Below the pieces are notes generated by a model. It was given only the letters and a program-made list of their open reading frames with translations, had not been told where the DNA came from and ran no database searches. DNA of 40,100 nt from the NCBI GenBank assembly GCA_910589335.1, contig CAJUTW010000009.1, forward strand, positions 1-40,100, given 5' to 3'. Positions 7,846-18,974 of this stretch are shown in pieces. A program made the position numbers and the translations under genes. Source of the DNA: an uncultured Bacilli bacterium (lineage in GTDB: Bacteria; Bacillota_I; Bacilli_A; RF39; UBA660). Position 1 is the stretch's first letter, and the number at the start of each line of letters is the position of its first letter.

Positions 7846-10800
7846 TTATTTAAGAACTGGATATCCTTTAGTAGAAAGACTATCTAGATTCCACATAGAT
7901 TCATCAAAACCTAAATCTTTATAAAATTGTTTATTTAAATTTGCTCGAGCAACACTATTTAGTTTTCCATTAGTATTTTCACTAACTCTAGTTGATCCTA
8001 TTTCTTCATCAACTTCAAAACATTTAGTCATTGTTGCTATAACTTGAGCTTCACTTGCACCAGCAAATTTATAAGGTTTTAATTCTACTCCTGCAGTGTT
8101 TGTATACCCAGTCATACTACCAAATGCAATAGAATTTCTAATAACTGGAGTATTATAAATATTTCCAAACATAGAACCATTTATTTCAGCCAGACTTGCA
8201 TTTCCATAAGTATTATGAGTTTTTGTAATTGAAACATCAGTTACTACATTTTCAACTACAGTACCATTTTGTTGTAGTGAACCAACAAGACCTCCGTTTT
8301 CTGTAGAATTAATAGTAAGTTTACCTTGAACAAATACATTAGATATTCTTCCACCATATTTACGTCCAATAAATGTTGAAACATAAACACCTGTTCCTGT
8401 AACATTAGCATTCTTAACACTAATATTTTCAAATACAGAATTTGCATTATCTCTTGCATCAGCACCTGACACAACTGCAACATTATTTCTTCCAGATAAA
8501 GTAATATTTTCAAATCTTAAATTTCTAAATGTTGCTGTAAATGATTCTTGTGTAAATGCTGTAACATAGTCGCCATTACCTCGACCTGAACTAGTATTAC
8601 TAAAATTCTTAATCTTAAGATTTTCAACTGTACCTCTAAAGTTAGCGAACAAACTAGCATCTGTTAAATTAGAAAGTGTATGTCCTTGACCATCTATCTT
8701 TCCTGTAAATATATTACTTATAACAGTACCATTATAATTTTTACCAGCAAAATCTATATCATTATCTATTACAAATATACCACCAGCATCTTCATTAAGT
8801 TTAGCCATATCTTCAGCACTTCTGATATGATAAGCAAATTTTTCAACAGTACAATCTCTTGTTACCACATTACTTACAGCTCCACCAATTAAGCTTAAAT
8901 CATTTCGTCCACCAAAATTCATCTTTAAATTAGTAACATTAATCTTTTCAACTGTACTCATCTCGGATTTATAAGATAAAGCACCAGCATTACTAATAGT
9001 TTTTGGAATATTAGTATTTTCAAAATGTATATTTCCTACATAACCATATCTAATCTTATTAAAAATAGGCAATGTATTTCCAATGATTTTATGACCATTT
9101 CCATCTAATCTTCCCATAAATGTTTGAGTAACATTCGTTGTCATATGAGAAAAATCAATATCATTATCTAATACATAATAACCATATGGTTGAGCATTAA
9201 TCTTTTCAACTAATTCTTCTGCAGTTTTGATATGATTTACTTCAACTGTTGTTCCAAGAGGATCATCGACAAAATCATTCGTAACACTCTTTAAGTAATG
9301 ATAATATATTTTTCTAAGATTTGTTCTTGAAGTCGCATTTCTATTCGCATCACTTGATAAAGCTTGATAGAATCTTTCAATCATATAATCGACATCAATA
9401 TACTTATTGTTTCTTATATTTTCTTCAACAGTAGCATATCTACTCATCTTATATTCTTTCCAATTCATTGCTGTACCAGTAACAGCCTTTGTAACTTTTT
9501 GAATAGCATCAAGATCTGTTTTCGTGTTTCCTCTTCCGTAAGTAACATATCCATCAACTCCTGCATAACCAAGCATTTCAAAATAATTACGTTTTGCTGA
9601 GAATGCATCTGGAATACCATTATCATTATGACCTATATACCAACGATTTACCCAAATAGACTCAAATCCATAATCATTAGTACCAAGACTATTAATTACT
9701 TTAAGACCTCTTACACTGACACCCCATGCGTTTTCTGGACGTATAATAATTCTATTATCATATAAAGATTCTAAAGATGTTAATTTCATTTGTTCTGCTT
9801 GTGCTGCAGTAATCGCTCCCCAAGTAGACCAACCTCCAGACTGATTCATTCTTGTAGCAACTCTAGCTTGTTGCTCTGGTGTTAATCTTATAAACGCCTT
9901 ACCTTCGATATAGTCAAGTAAATCTAAAGCATTCTGTTGTCCCCTGAAATAATTTTCTAATTTTTCTCTAGTATCAATTCTATCAGGACTTAAATTTTGA
10001 GTTGCATTTCCTTCCTTATTTAAATCGAAAGATGTATTGAAATAATATGGTCCAACATCTTGTGTAAGGTTATTTTCACTCCAAACACCATTTTGTTGAA
10101 CATTACCTTCAGTAAGAGTTTCAAGACCAGCCTTAAATCTAGTTCCAGCTTGGAATAACATTATTTTATCAAATAAAGCATGTTCAAATTCATGAGTCCA
10201 AGTATCAAAATTAGTAAGACCTGGTCTAGCTATGAACCATAAGAATCCTGCAGTATTTCCAACACCAGCAGCACTTCCACCTGGTTGCCATAAACCTAAA
10301 ACCTCACTAAAGTTTTTGAAGAATGGATAATTTTGTCCAACTTTTCCTTGAGTATATACAGGTGAAGTACCTATTACAATATTAGTACCTGGAAAATATG
10401 TATTTTTATAACCTGTAATGATTCTAGTACAGTCATAAACCATAATACAATAATTATTCCATTTTCCTGGATCAAATGAACCAGCTAATGTACTCAAATG
10501 TCTTTTTACAAGATTTGAATGATCATTAACTTTTTTTTGAACTGCGGCTCTTCCTGCAGCAGTATTTACATCTTTATGATACAACTGTGAAGGTCCAATT
10601 TGTAAATGTGCAGGTCCAGAAATCATATAAGTACAATTTTCAGGTAATGTTATAACAGGAAGTATCATTCTACCATTTTTCTTAAGTTGATACCATCCTC
10701 GATATAATATATTTGGATTTTTATCTACACCAAATTCGGCTAATATATTTCTTGCTCCAAAATATTCAGTAAACCAATCATCAACATTATCATAGCCACC

Positions 10801-13800
10801 AATTCCTGCAATAATACTATCCAAGAAAGTTGCTATATTAGTACTATTTGTATATTTTTTAATATTAGTATTAAAGAAAGTATGTGTTTCTGCAACACCC
10901 ATATTTCCAACAAACACTTCATTAATAATTGCATCAAATGAATTAGTATCTTTAAACATTTTATTTTCAAATAATAAGATATCTGATATTTTAGCTCCAC
11001 CTATTTCAAAGCTATACCATCTATTAAAATAATTATAAGCATAAATTATTTTATTTAATCTTCCACTATCAATCAAATTCTCTTTTATTTTATTATTAAG
11101 TATTTCATTATTAATAGTTAAAATATTCTCTTCATCATTTTGTAATAATTGTAGAGTTATATTTAAAGCTAATCCTTTAATTACTTCGTTATAATTATCT
11201 TTATAATGTCTTGCATCCGCTGCAGTAGTTAAAGGATCAAGTACAGTAGTATAATCTAATCCTTTAATATATTCTTCAATTATACTAACAATAGACGCAT
11301 CATTTTTAATGATATAACTATTAGGAGAATAATGTAAGCCTAACTCCTCTATTTCATAAATAGAAATATTATTTTTTAATTCATTAAAATTAACTTTGTA
11401 ATTTACAACTTCAAAACCATCAAATACAACTTTAATATCAGTAATACTATTATGATTTTCATTTGTAAAATAAGTAACCAATTTACCATTATTATAAGGT
11501 AATATATGTTTTATTACTTTAGTAGCTAATAAACTATTACTATCTATTTTTGTAGCATCTTCTACTAAAAATTTAGCATCATAAAATGGCATTAATTTAT
11601 AAATATTATGATATAAAATTTCTTTATTTTTATTATAACCAGCTACATTTTTTATTCTTTTATAATCAGGGATATATAAACTTTGAACTTCTGTATCACT
11701 TAAAACTGTATTAGGATCATCATTTTTTAATAAAGGTAATTTATCATAAGATGTATCTGTTAAATCCCAAATAGTTTCATCAAAATTTGCATCATTTTTA
11801 TAGAAATTACGATTAATATTTTCTTTAGCTATTATACTAAATTTACCTACTGATTCATTAGAATTTAAACCAGAATCTTGTAATTCATAGTTATTAGTTG
11901 CTGTTACTGTACTTCCATTACCATATACAGTATAGAAATTTGATCCAGTAGATAAACTAACATTATTTTTTAAAACAGAAGCTTTATTCATAAATAAACC
12001 AACTAATGCTCCGTTTAATCTTGGACCTTGATTATTAGTAATAGCAATTTTTGTTATACAGTTTTCAATAGTTTCTTCACCATAGCCGTGTCCTAAAACT
12101 CCACCAATACCATTAGCATCTTTTGTTTGTGTAGAATTGATTGCTCCTTGAGCATAACAATTCTTTATAGAACCATTAGTAAGTTTACCAATAATTGCAG
12201 AAACTCTTACATGCCCAGCTGTTGTAATAACAAAATTAGTTACACTACTCTTTTCAACATTTGTATCAGTTGCTTCTCCAATAAATCCTGCTGAATGATT
12301 AGCTCCTGTTGTATAATTAAGACCTTTAATATGAACATTAGTAACAGTAGTGTCAGTTGCAATATTAGCAATAGTACCATGACTATTAGAACCTGATAAT
12401 ATAACATTTTCAAAAATTATATTTTTAATTTTAGCTCCTTCTAATTCATTAAAGAAAGGTTTTCTCAAATTAGTAATTTTATGTCCATTACCATTTAATG
12501 TACCACTAAACTTCTCACTTATAGCAGTAAGAGCAGCTCCAGAAACAAATGAAGCATCATAATCTTTAGTTAATTCAAAAGTTCCACTAGGATTAGCCTC
12601 AATCTTTTTTATAAGAAGCTCTAGGCTCCCTCCTTCAACAGAACCATTTTTAACAGTACCATATTCTATTTCTAAATTATTCTGTTTCTTTGTACCATTA
12701 TACTGAACAACATCATCATATTTTAAAGTTAATTTTAATTTATTATTATCAACTCTATAACTTTCTATCGTAGTATAGAAAGCAGACATATCTCTAGGCT
12801 TAACTTTAACAATAAAATTATTTAAATTTTCTAAATCAGTAATTTTAATATTTTCTGCTTCTCTAATTCCTTCATCTGTTTGAGTATAAACAATTGTTGA
12901 AGCAATATCTTTTACTTGAAATTGACGACTACCAAGTGAAATTTCATTTTCTAATAATATAACATCTCTATAATTATTAGAACTATTATCTAATTTATTA
13001 GTATCTAAATCATAATCAGCTAAAATCTTAACTATATAAGAAGCATTTTCTTTAGGAGTAAATTTAACTGTATTTCTATCATGATTTAAATTTTCTTCTA
13101 TAATAGCACCTGCATCATCTATTATTTGTACTTTTCCTTTGCTTATAGTATTTTCTTCATCTACTAAATTAAATTTAATAGTTACATCACCATAAACATC
13201 TTCTTCATAACTAAATTCTTTAATAGAAGGTTCAGTTTTTAAAACTTCTATTTGAATTTCATTATCCTCTGTTATAGTAAATTCTTTTGTATTAGATAAT
13301 TTAACTTTCTCAATAGTTAATTTTTTAACACCAGAAGTATCATATCCTTTTATATTAACCTGATAATTATCATTATTTTTAGTTACTGTATATTTTTTAC
13401 CATTAACAACTACCTCACTAACATCAAAACTAGTTACATTAGTACTTTTAAATAATAATGTGATATCTTCATTTTTTAAGAAATATTTTGAAGCATTATT
13501 ATTTTTATAAGTAACCATATTACTAACTGTTAAATCATAATCAACTACCAATTGAACTTCATGAGTTAATAATATTTTATCTGTAATTAAATTTTCATCA
13601 GTAGAAAGAGTATTTGTATCTCTATCAAAAGTTGCTTTAATATTTAAGTCATACATTTCTAACTCTGTAACATTAAACTCTAAACTATTTGCTCCTACTT
13701 TAATAGTTTTACTAACTACACTACCATCTTTTCTACTTATTAAATCAGCTTTTCCACTAATAAAACTATTATCTGTATCATTAACATCAAAATTTAAAGT

Positions 13801-16800
13801 AACTTTTGAATCATTAATACTATCAATTTGTTTAAAATTACTAACCTTAGGTTCTTCTTTTAAAACTTCTATTTTTAATGTTTTATTAACACCTGCAGTT
13901 AAATGATTACTAAAAGTAACTCTTGAAGCTGTTAATGATTTAACTCCTATAATTGAACTAAGTTTATAAGTTACTTGATAACTTCCATCACTTTGTTTAA
14001 TAGCATCATAATCTTTATTATTTATCATAACATTAGAAATATCATCTGTCTTATTAGTATTAAATACATAAGTAAGGACAACATCATCACCTTTTTCATA
14101 GTATTTCTTATCACTAACAACACTAACAATTTCAGCTTGAGCTACAGATTCAATTTCCTTTGTTCCTAAGATAACATTTTCTTTTGTATCACTTTCTTTA
14201 TCAGTTAATAAATATGTTGATACTACTTTAACTTTATATTTTGAAGTATAAATACTTTTAAATCTCTTAGAAATATTTTCCATACTAAGTTCATCATTTG
14301 ATAAAGAAATTTGTTCAATAATTTCATCTTTATCATTAAATAAATCAATACTCATAGAAATTAAAGCACTATCTTCATCTTTAATATCAAAACTAACTTC
14401 AACATAATTCTTTTGAGTATTATCTTCGATATCTAAATTTGAAATACTAGGTGTATTTTTAACAATAGTTATATCAATATTTTGCTTAATTTCAAATTGT
14501 TTTTTATTAGATAAGATAATTTTTTGAATATTTAATTTTTTAGAACCAAAACTATTAAATCCTGAAACAGTAGCAGTATATTTTCCATTTTCCAATTTAA
14601 CATCATATTCTTTATTATTTATTTGAATTTTTTCTGGAATATTAGTTGTCGCATTAGAACTTTCAAAAATAATTTTAATATCTTGATCCTTAGCAAAAAT
14701 TAAAGTTTCTTCATTTTTATCATTATAAGTTTTAAAATTACTTACAAGAAAATTATAATTAATATCTAATCTTAATGTTTTATCTAATTTTACTTTACCA
14801 ATAATATTTTTATCTGTTGAATTACTATCAGAAGATAAATTATAATCAACAACAAAATTAGCTTTATAATCCTTACTTTCTTCTACATTCAATTTAACAG
14901 TATTAGCACCTTTTTTAATAGTCACAGTTTTTATAACTTTACCACTTTCATCACTAATTTTAAGAGTACTATTAACTGCTGAATTATCTGAATCAACTAA
15001 ATCAAATAATATATCTAATGAAGATTCATTAATATTTTCAACTACTTTATAATTATTAATTGATGGCTTATTTTTTAATATTTCTATTTCTATTTTATTA
15101 TTATTCAAAACATCCATTTCAATATTATTAGATAATTTAACTTTTTCAATTGTTAAAGTCTTACTACCAGCATCACTAAATCCATCAACTACAACTTGAT
15201 AATTATTATTATTTTTAACTACTACATATCGTTTACCATTAATTGTAACTTCTTTTGTATCTAATTTACTAGCATTTTCACTAGTAAAGATAAGATTAAT
15301 TTTTTCATTTTTAACAAAATATTTACTTTCTAAATTATCTTTTAAAGCTTTAAAATCAGTAATAGTTACACTATAGTCAGTATTATCAATAATTTCTTTT
15401 GTAAATAATGTTTTATTTTGATAATTATTAGTACTATCAACACTACTATCTCTATCATATGATGCATTAATTTTTAAAGTATATAATACTGATCTTTTAA
15501 TACTAAACTCTAAAGAATTTTTCCCCTTAACAATATCTTTACGAGAAACTATATCTCCTTTATTATCAACAAGTAAAACTTGCGAACTAATTAAACTCTT
15601 ATCATTATCATTTAAATTAAATTCAATTTTTACTTTAGAATTATTAGAATCAATTTTATGATTAAAATCAGTTACTGTTGGAACATCTTTTAAAATTTCT
15701 ATTTTAATATTATTATTTTCTTTAACAATTAGTTCAACAGAATTACTTAATTTAAGTTTTTCAATTGTTAAAGTTTTATTTCCTGCAGCGCTAAATCCAT
15801 CAACTATAACTTGATAATTATTACTATTTTTAGTTACTGCATATTTTTTACCATTAACTGTTACTTCTACTATATCTAGATTACGAGCATTTATACTTTC
15901 AAAAACTAAATTAATTTTCTCATTCTTAGCAAAATATTTAGTCTCCTTATTATTTTTGATAGTTTTTAAATTAGATAATACTAAATTATATTCCTTACTA
16001 CCTTCAATTTCTTTAAAAATTAAATCTTTATTAATTCTATTAAAATTATCAGTATTAGAATCTCTATCATAAGTAACATTAATTTTTAAATCGTAAGTTG
16101 TGAAAGCTTCTAAATCTAACGAAACTGTATTTTTACCTATATTTATATCTTTTGTATATTCTACTTCACCATTCTTTTTTGTAAAAATAAGTTTACCTGA
16201 AACAAAACTATTATCTATATCATTTAAATTAAAACTAATATTTACTTTTGATTTAGAAGTATTAAATTCTTCTTTATAATCTTCAAGTGTTATAGCATCT
16301 TTTAAGACTTCTAATTTTACATTATTAGAAACACTAGCAACATTTCCACTACTACATACAACTTTAGAAGTTGAAATATCATAAATACCACTATTAGTAG
16401 AAACTTTATAAACAACTTGATATAAACCTTCTCCTACTTTTGTTACTAAATAATCTTTGTTATTAATACGTAATTTATTAATATCATGAGAACAATTTGT
16501 TTCAATTTTATAAGTTAATAAAGCTTTTTCACCTTTTTCATAATATTTTTTATCACTATTAACTTCTAAAATACTAGCTCTAAATTGTGCTAAAAATTCA
16601 TTTTGATATAAAATAACATTTTTTTGGATATCACTATCATTATCAGTTTGTAAATAATTTGCAACAATACTAATTCTATATTTAGATTTACCTGTTAAAT
16701 CCTTAAGTAATTTACTAATACTTTTAGAACCCTTTAATTCATCATTAGTTAATTTTATTTGCTCTAATAATATATCTTTATCATCTGTAACATTAATAAT

Positions 16801-18942
16801 CATACTAATTAAAGCATCATCATCATTTTCTATATCAAAATTAACCTCAAATTCTCCTTTTTCATTTTCTTCAAACATAAAATCAGAAATCTTAGGAGCT
16901 TTTTTAATAACATTAATAAATAATTCTTTATTTACTTCAAATTGTTTTCCATTATTTAATGTAATATTTTCTATTTTTATATTTTTATTACCTATATTAT
17001 CAAATCCAGGAATCACAATAATATATCTATTATTTTCTATAAATAATTTATAACTTTTTCCATTAATTTTAACAAATTCTGGAACATATTTTGTTACATT
17101 AGAACTATCAAAAGAGATTTTTACATCTTCATTTTTATAAAAATTATTAGTTTCAATTTGTCCATTATAAATTTTATAATTTCCAATATCAAATTTATAA
17201 TCTCCTATAATTTGAATTTCTTTTATAAATTCTAACTTACCATTATAATTAGTTAAATCTTCATTAGAAGTCAAATTATAATTTATATTAAATAATGCAT
17301 TATAAATTTTGTTATTTTCAATTGTAATATTAAATTGATTTTTACCTTCTTTAATATCAAATTCTTTAACTAAAGTTCCATTTTCATTTAAAATTTGAAC
17401 TTTTCCAGAAGTAACTGCTTTATCAGTATCTAATAAATCAAAAGAAATAGTTGCTTCTGATTTAATAAAATCATCATTAACAATATAATTTTTAAATAAA
17501 GGAACTGATTTTAAAACTTCTACCTTTTCAACAAAGTTAACTGCTAAACTTTTTTGATTATTTAAAACAACTTCACTAAATACATATTCTTTTATTCCAG
17601 CAATATTAGAAGAATTAACTTTTACTTTGTAAATATCATCCGAATTATCTAAAATAACATCATAATATTCATTATTAATTTTTACTTTTTCTATTTTAGC
17701 TCCATAACTTACATCTGCTTTAAACTTTAAGTAAAAATCAATGTTTTTATTTACAAATTCACTATCTTGACTAACTTTATCAAATTTAACTTCATAATCT
17801 AATTTATTTTCAAGCTTTTGAATTAATAAAGCCAAATCTGTAATTGTAATAACTCCATCATTATTTAAATCAGCATTTTCAAGATATTTATTAGCTAACA
17901 TTAATTTATTTATTAAATGTGATTCTAATAAGCTTACATCATTATAGTCAACTTTATTATCACCATTAACTTCTCCTTTATTAGAGAAATCATAAAATGC
18001 TGCTTCTACTGTATTAAAAACTTGTAATGAAAGAATACTTAAAAATACAATTAAGAAAGCTTTAGTAGTATTTTTCTTTTTATCATCATCATCATCTCTA
18101 TTTTTCAAATTTTTAATAATAAAATAAATTACCACTAAAATATCTATAAGTAAAATAATACATATAATAATATAATTTCTATTAGATTTTGATTTTTTAG
18201 ATTCAGATAAATCTTCTGATTCTTCTTCGTAATCAGAAAAATCAGAATAATCAGAATAATCTTTATCAATACTATTTTCTTTTTCTTTCTCTATTTCATT
18301 ACTTTCTTGATTTCCATTATTAGCATTAACAGAACCATTATAATTATCTTTAATATTAGTTATTATATTAGATGATTCATTAGGTAATAAAAAATCTGAA
18401 TTATCGTTATTATTATCATTTAAAGAATTATCATCAGAAATATTATTCAAAACTTTAACAGAAACAGTTTCATTATCAACAAAAATATCTTTTTTACCTT
18501 CTGAAACAACAACATCTTTAATTTCAACCTTAGTTTGAGAAGATTCAATTCTATTTTTAACTTTTAATGTAATTTGAACAACTTCTTCTGCAGCTTTACA
18601 ACCAGATCTTTTTATCGCAACAAATTCACCAGTTTTTTCATTATATTGCAATTTTTCCCAATTATTTAATGATCTAAAACTATTCTGATTTAAATTTTCA
18701 AAAATATTTTTATCATAAACAATTTTTGCTTTATATGCATATAAACCCTTTTCTATATTTTTAAAATCTGCTAATTTTAAAGTGACTTTATAATCTTGTC
18801 CATTAACTAATTGAGTTTGATCACCATAAAATATAGCACTTATAATTTTAGAATCTGCATTAATATTTATAACAGAGAATGTCATAAAAAAAACTATTAT
18901 AAATACTAACATAATTTTTATAAATTTATTATTTATTTTCAT
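7846..18942 (-). CDS. Giant M26-type surface zinc protease with cohesin-like and dockerin domains
   Basis: 3,698 aa in one uninterrupted frame. Order: signal peptide (1-30); cohesin-like beta domain (about 31-165, with GLYAYKAKIVYDKNIFE and VVQITLKVKN); Asn/Ser/Asp-rich linker; TM (about 257-277); charged loop with D5K3 (278-294); second hydrophobic segment (295-313); type I dockerin (about 320-382) with a canonical second calcium loop D-L-N-N-D-G-V-I-T-I-T-D (358-369); eight tandem beta-sandwich-like repeats of about 200 aa (383-2003); a GLUG/beta-helix region with GTLNGNGHKI (around 2140); an M26 peptidase region (about 2425-3230) with HEFEH (2917-2921) and E2941 as likely third zinc ligand, 20 residues on; and a second beta-helix region to the end. 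M26 enzymes include streptococcal IgA1 protease and ZmpB/C, also anchored near the N-terminus. Substrate unknown. No LPXTG or C-terminal anchor. It has its own promoter and terminator. Confidence 0.9.
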   Translation of the reverse strand: MKINNKFIKIMLVFIIVFFMTFSVININADSKIISAIFYGDQTQLVNGQDYKVTLKLADFKNIEKGLYAYKAKIVYDKNIFENLNQNSFRSLNNWEKLQYNEKTGEFVAIKRSGCKAAEEVVQITLKVKNRIESSQTKVEIKDVVVSEGKKDIFVDNETVSVKVLNNISDDNSLNDNNNDNSDFLLPNESSNIITNIKDNYNGSVNANNGNQESNEIEKEKENSIDKDYSDYSDFSDYEEESEDLSESKKSKSNRNYIIICIILLIDILVVIYFIIKNLKNRDDDDDKKKNTTKAFLIVFLSILSLQVFNTVEAAFYDFSNKGEVNGDNKVDYNDVSLLESHLINKLMLANKYLENADLNNDGVITITDLALLIQKLENKLDYEVKFDKVSQDSEFVNKNIDFYLKFKADVSYGAKIEKVKINNEYYDVILDNSDDIYKVKVNSSNIAGIKEYVFSEVVLNNQKSLAVNFVEKVEVLKSVPLFKNYIVNDDFIKSEATISFDLLDTDKAVTSGKVQILNENGTLVKEFDIKEGKNQFNITIENNKIYNALFNINYNLTSNEDLTNYNGKLEFIKEIQIIGDYKFDIGNYKIYNGQIETNNFYKNEDVKISFDSSNVTKYVPEFVKINGKSYKLFIENNRYIIVIPGFDNIGNKNIKIENITLNNGKQFEVNKELFINVIKKAPKISDFMFEENEKGEFEVNFDIENDDDALISMIINVTDDKDILLEQIKLTNDELKGSKSISKLLKDLTGKSKYRISIVANYLQTDNDSDIQKNVILYQNEFLAQFRASILEVNSDKKYYEKGEKALLTYKIETNCSHDINKLRINNKDYLVTKVGEGLYQVVYKVSTNSGIYDISTSKVVCSSGNVASVSNNVKLEVLKDAITLEDYKEEFNTSKSKVNISFNLNDIDNSFVSGKLIFTKKNGEVEYTKDINIGKNTVSLDLEAFTTYDLKINVTYDRDSNTDNFNRINKDLIFKEIEGSKEYNLVLSNLKTIKNNKETKYFAKNEKINLVFESINARNLDIVEVTVNGKKYAVTKNSNNYQVIVDGFSAAGNKTLTIEKLKLSNSVELIVKENNNIKIEILKDVPTVTDFNHKIDSNNSKVKIEFNLNDNDKSLISSQVLLVDNKGDIVSRKDIVKGKNSLEFSIKRSVLYTLKINASYDRDSSVDSTNNYQNKTLFTKEIIDNTDYSVTITDFKALKDNLESKYFVKNEKINLIFTSENASKLDTKEVTINGKRYVVVKNNNNYQVVVDGFSDAGSKTLTIEKVKLSNNIEMDVLNNNKIEIEILKNKPSINNYKVVENINESSLDILFDLVDSDNSAVNSTLKISDESGKVIKTVTIKKGANTVKLNVEESKDYKANFVVDYNLSSDSNSTDKNIIGKVKLDKTLRLDINYNFLVSNFKTYNDKNEETLIFAKDQDIKIIFESSNATTNIPEKIQINNKEYDVKLENGKYTATVSGFNSFGSKKLNIQKIILSNKKQFEIKQNIDITIVKNTPSISNLDIEDNTQKNYVEVSFDIKDEDSALISMSIDLFNDKDEIIEQISLSNDELSMENISKRFKSIYTSKYKVKVVSTYLLTDKESDTKENVILGTKEIESVAQAEIVSVVSDKKYYEKGDDVVLTYVFNTNKTDDISNVMINNKDYDAIKQSDGSYQVTYKLSSIIGVKSLTASRVTFSNHLTAGVNKTLKIEVLKEEPKVSNFKQIDSINDSKVTLNFDVNDTDNSFISGKADLISRKDGSVVSKTIKVGANSLEFNVTELEMYDLNIKATFDRDTNTLSTDENLITDKILLTHEVQLVVDYDLTVSNMVTYKNNNASKYFLKNEDITLLFKSTNVTSFDVSEVVVNGKKYTVTKNNDNYQVNIKGYDTSGVKKLTIEKVKLSNTKEFTITEDNEIQIEVLKTEPSIKEFSYEEDVYGDVTIKFNLVDEENTISKGKVQIIDDAGAIIEENLNHDRNTVKFTPKENASYIVKILADYDLDTNKLDNSSNNYRDVILLENEISLGSRQFQVKDIASTIVYTQTDEGIREAENIKITDLENLNNFIVKVKPRDMSAFYTTIESYRVDNNKLKLTLKYDDVVQYNGTKKQNNLEIEYGTVKNGSVEGGSLELLIKKIEANPSGTFELTKDYDASFVSGAALTAISEKFSGTLNGNGHKITNLRKPFFNELEGAKIKNIIFENVILSGSNSHGTIANIATDTTVTNVHIKGLNYTTGANHSAGFIGEATDTNVEKSSVTNFVITTAGHVRVSAIIGKLTNGSIKNCYAQGAINSTQTKDANGIGGVLGHGYGEETIENCITKIAITNNQGPRLNGALVGLFMNKASVLKNNVSLSTGSNFYTVYGNGSTVTATNNYELQDSGLNSNESVGKFSIIAKENINRNFYKNDANFDETIWDLTDTSYDKLPLLKNDDPNTVLSDTEVQSLYIPDYKRIKNVAGYNKNKEILYHNIYKLMPFYDAKFLVEDATKIDSNSLLATKVIKHILPYNNGKLVTYFTNENHNSITDIKVVFDGFEVVNYKVNFNELKNNISIYEIEELGLHYSPNSYIIKNDASIVSIIEEYIKGLDYTTVLDPLTTAADARHYKDNYNEVIKGLALNITLQLLQNDEENILTINNEILNNKIKENLIDSGRLNKIIYAYNYFNRWYSFEIGGAKISDILLFENKMFKDTNSFDAIINEVFVGNMGVAETHTFFNTNIKKYTNSTNIATFLDSIIAGIGGYDNVDDWFTEYFGARNILAEFGVDKNPNILYRGWYQLKKNGRMILPVITLPENCTYMISGPAHLQIGPSQLYHKDVNTAAGRAAVQKKVNDHSNLVKRHLSTLAGSFDPGKWNNYCIMVYDCTRIITGYKNTYFPGTNIVIGTSPVYTQGKVGQNYPFFKNFSEVLGLWQPGGSAAGVGNTAGFLWFIARPGLTNFDTWTHEFEHALFDKIMLFQAGTRFKAGLETLTEGNVQQNGVWSENNLTQDVGPYYFNTSFDLNKEGNATQNLSPDRIDTREKLENYFRGQQNALDLLDYIEGKAFIRLTPEQQARVATRMNQSGGWSTWGAITAAQAEQMKLTSLESLYDNRIIIRPENAWGVSVRGLKVINSLGTNDYGFESIWVNRWYIGHNDNGIPDAFSAKRNYFEMLGYAGVDGYVTYGRGNTKTDLDAIQKVTKAVTGTAMNWKEYKMSRYATVEENIRNNKYIDVDYMIERFYQALSSDANRNATSRTNLRKIYYHYLKSVTNDFVDDPLGTTVEVNHIKTAEELVEKINAQPYGYYVLDNDIDFSHMTTNVTQTFMGRLDGNGHKIIGNTLPIFNKIRYGYVGNIHFENTNIPKTISNAGALSYKSEMSTVEKINVTNLKMNFGGRNDLSLIGGAVSNVVTRDCTVEKFAYHIRSAEDMAKLNEDAGGIFVIDNDIDFAGKNYNGTVISNIFTGKIDGQGHTLSNLTDASLFANFRGTVENLKIKNFSNTSSGRGNGDYVTAFTQESFTATFRNLRFENITLSGRNNVAVVSGADARDNANSVFENISVKNANVTGTGVYVSTFIGRKYGGRISNVFVQGKLTINSTENGGLVGSLQQNGTVVENVVTDVSITKTHNTYGNASLAEINGSMFGNIYNTPVIRNSIAFGSMTGYTNTAGVELKPYKFAGASEAQVIATMTKCFEVDEEIGSTRVSENTNGKLNSVARANLNKQFYKDLGFDESMWNLDSLSTKGYPVLK
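12930..17800 (-). repeat. Eight tandem about 200-aa coding repeats in the giant protease
   Basis: Each unit has a first half with a pattern like YF-KNE-I-L-F-S-NA and then NGK-Y-V-KN-NYQV-V-GF---G-KTLTIEK-KLSN, and a second half beginning after EILK--P and containing FDL/FNLND-D followed by Y-L-I-A-YD-D. Units 2 and 6 share SDKKYYEKG, and units 1 and 5 share the ISM...LSNDEL-type segment, so part of the array arose by block duplication. Boundaries are approximate. Confidence 0.85.
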
Positions 18943-18974
18943 AAAATCCCCCTCTAAAACATATTTGGTTTTAT

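Noticed and set aside
12930..17800. Repeat array as a CRISPR or tandem DNA repeat
   Set aside because: The periodicity is about 600 bp, in frame and protein-level; copies differ strongly in DNA sequence.
18360..18400. LPNES in the linker of the giant protein as a sortase motif
   Set aside because: It is not LPXTG, and about 66 residues separate it from the membrane segment, too far for a sorting signal.
7846..18942. Short ORFs on both strands inside the giant gene (for example 8256-8513, 8680-8892, 9364-9600, 13975-14169)
   Set aside because: They are shadows of a long coding frame, with biased Ile/Ser/Phe composition and no start signals.
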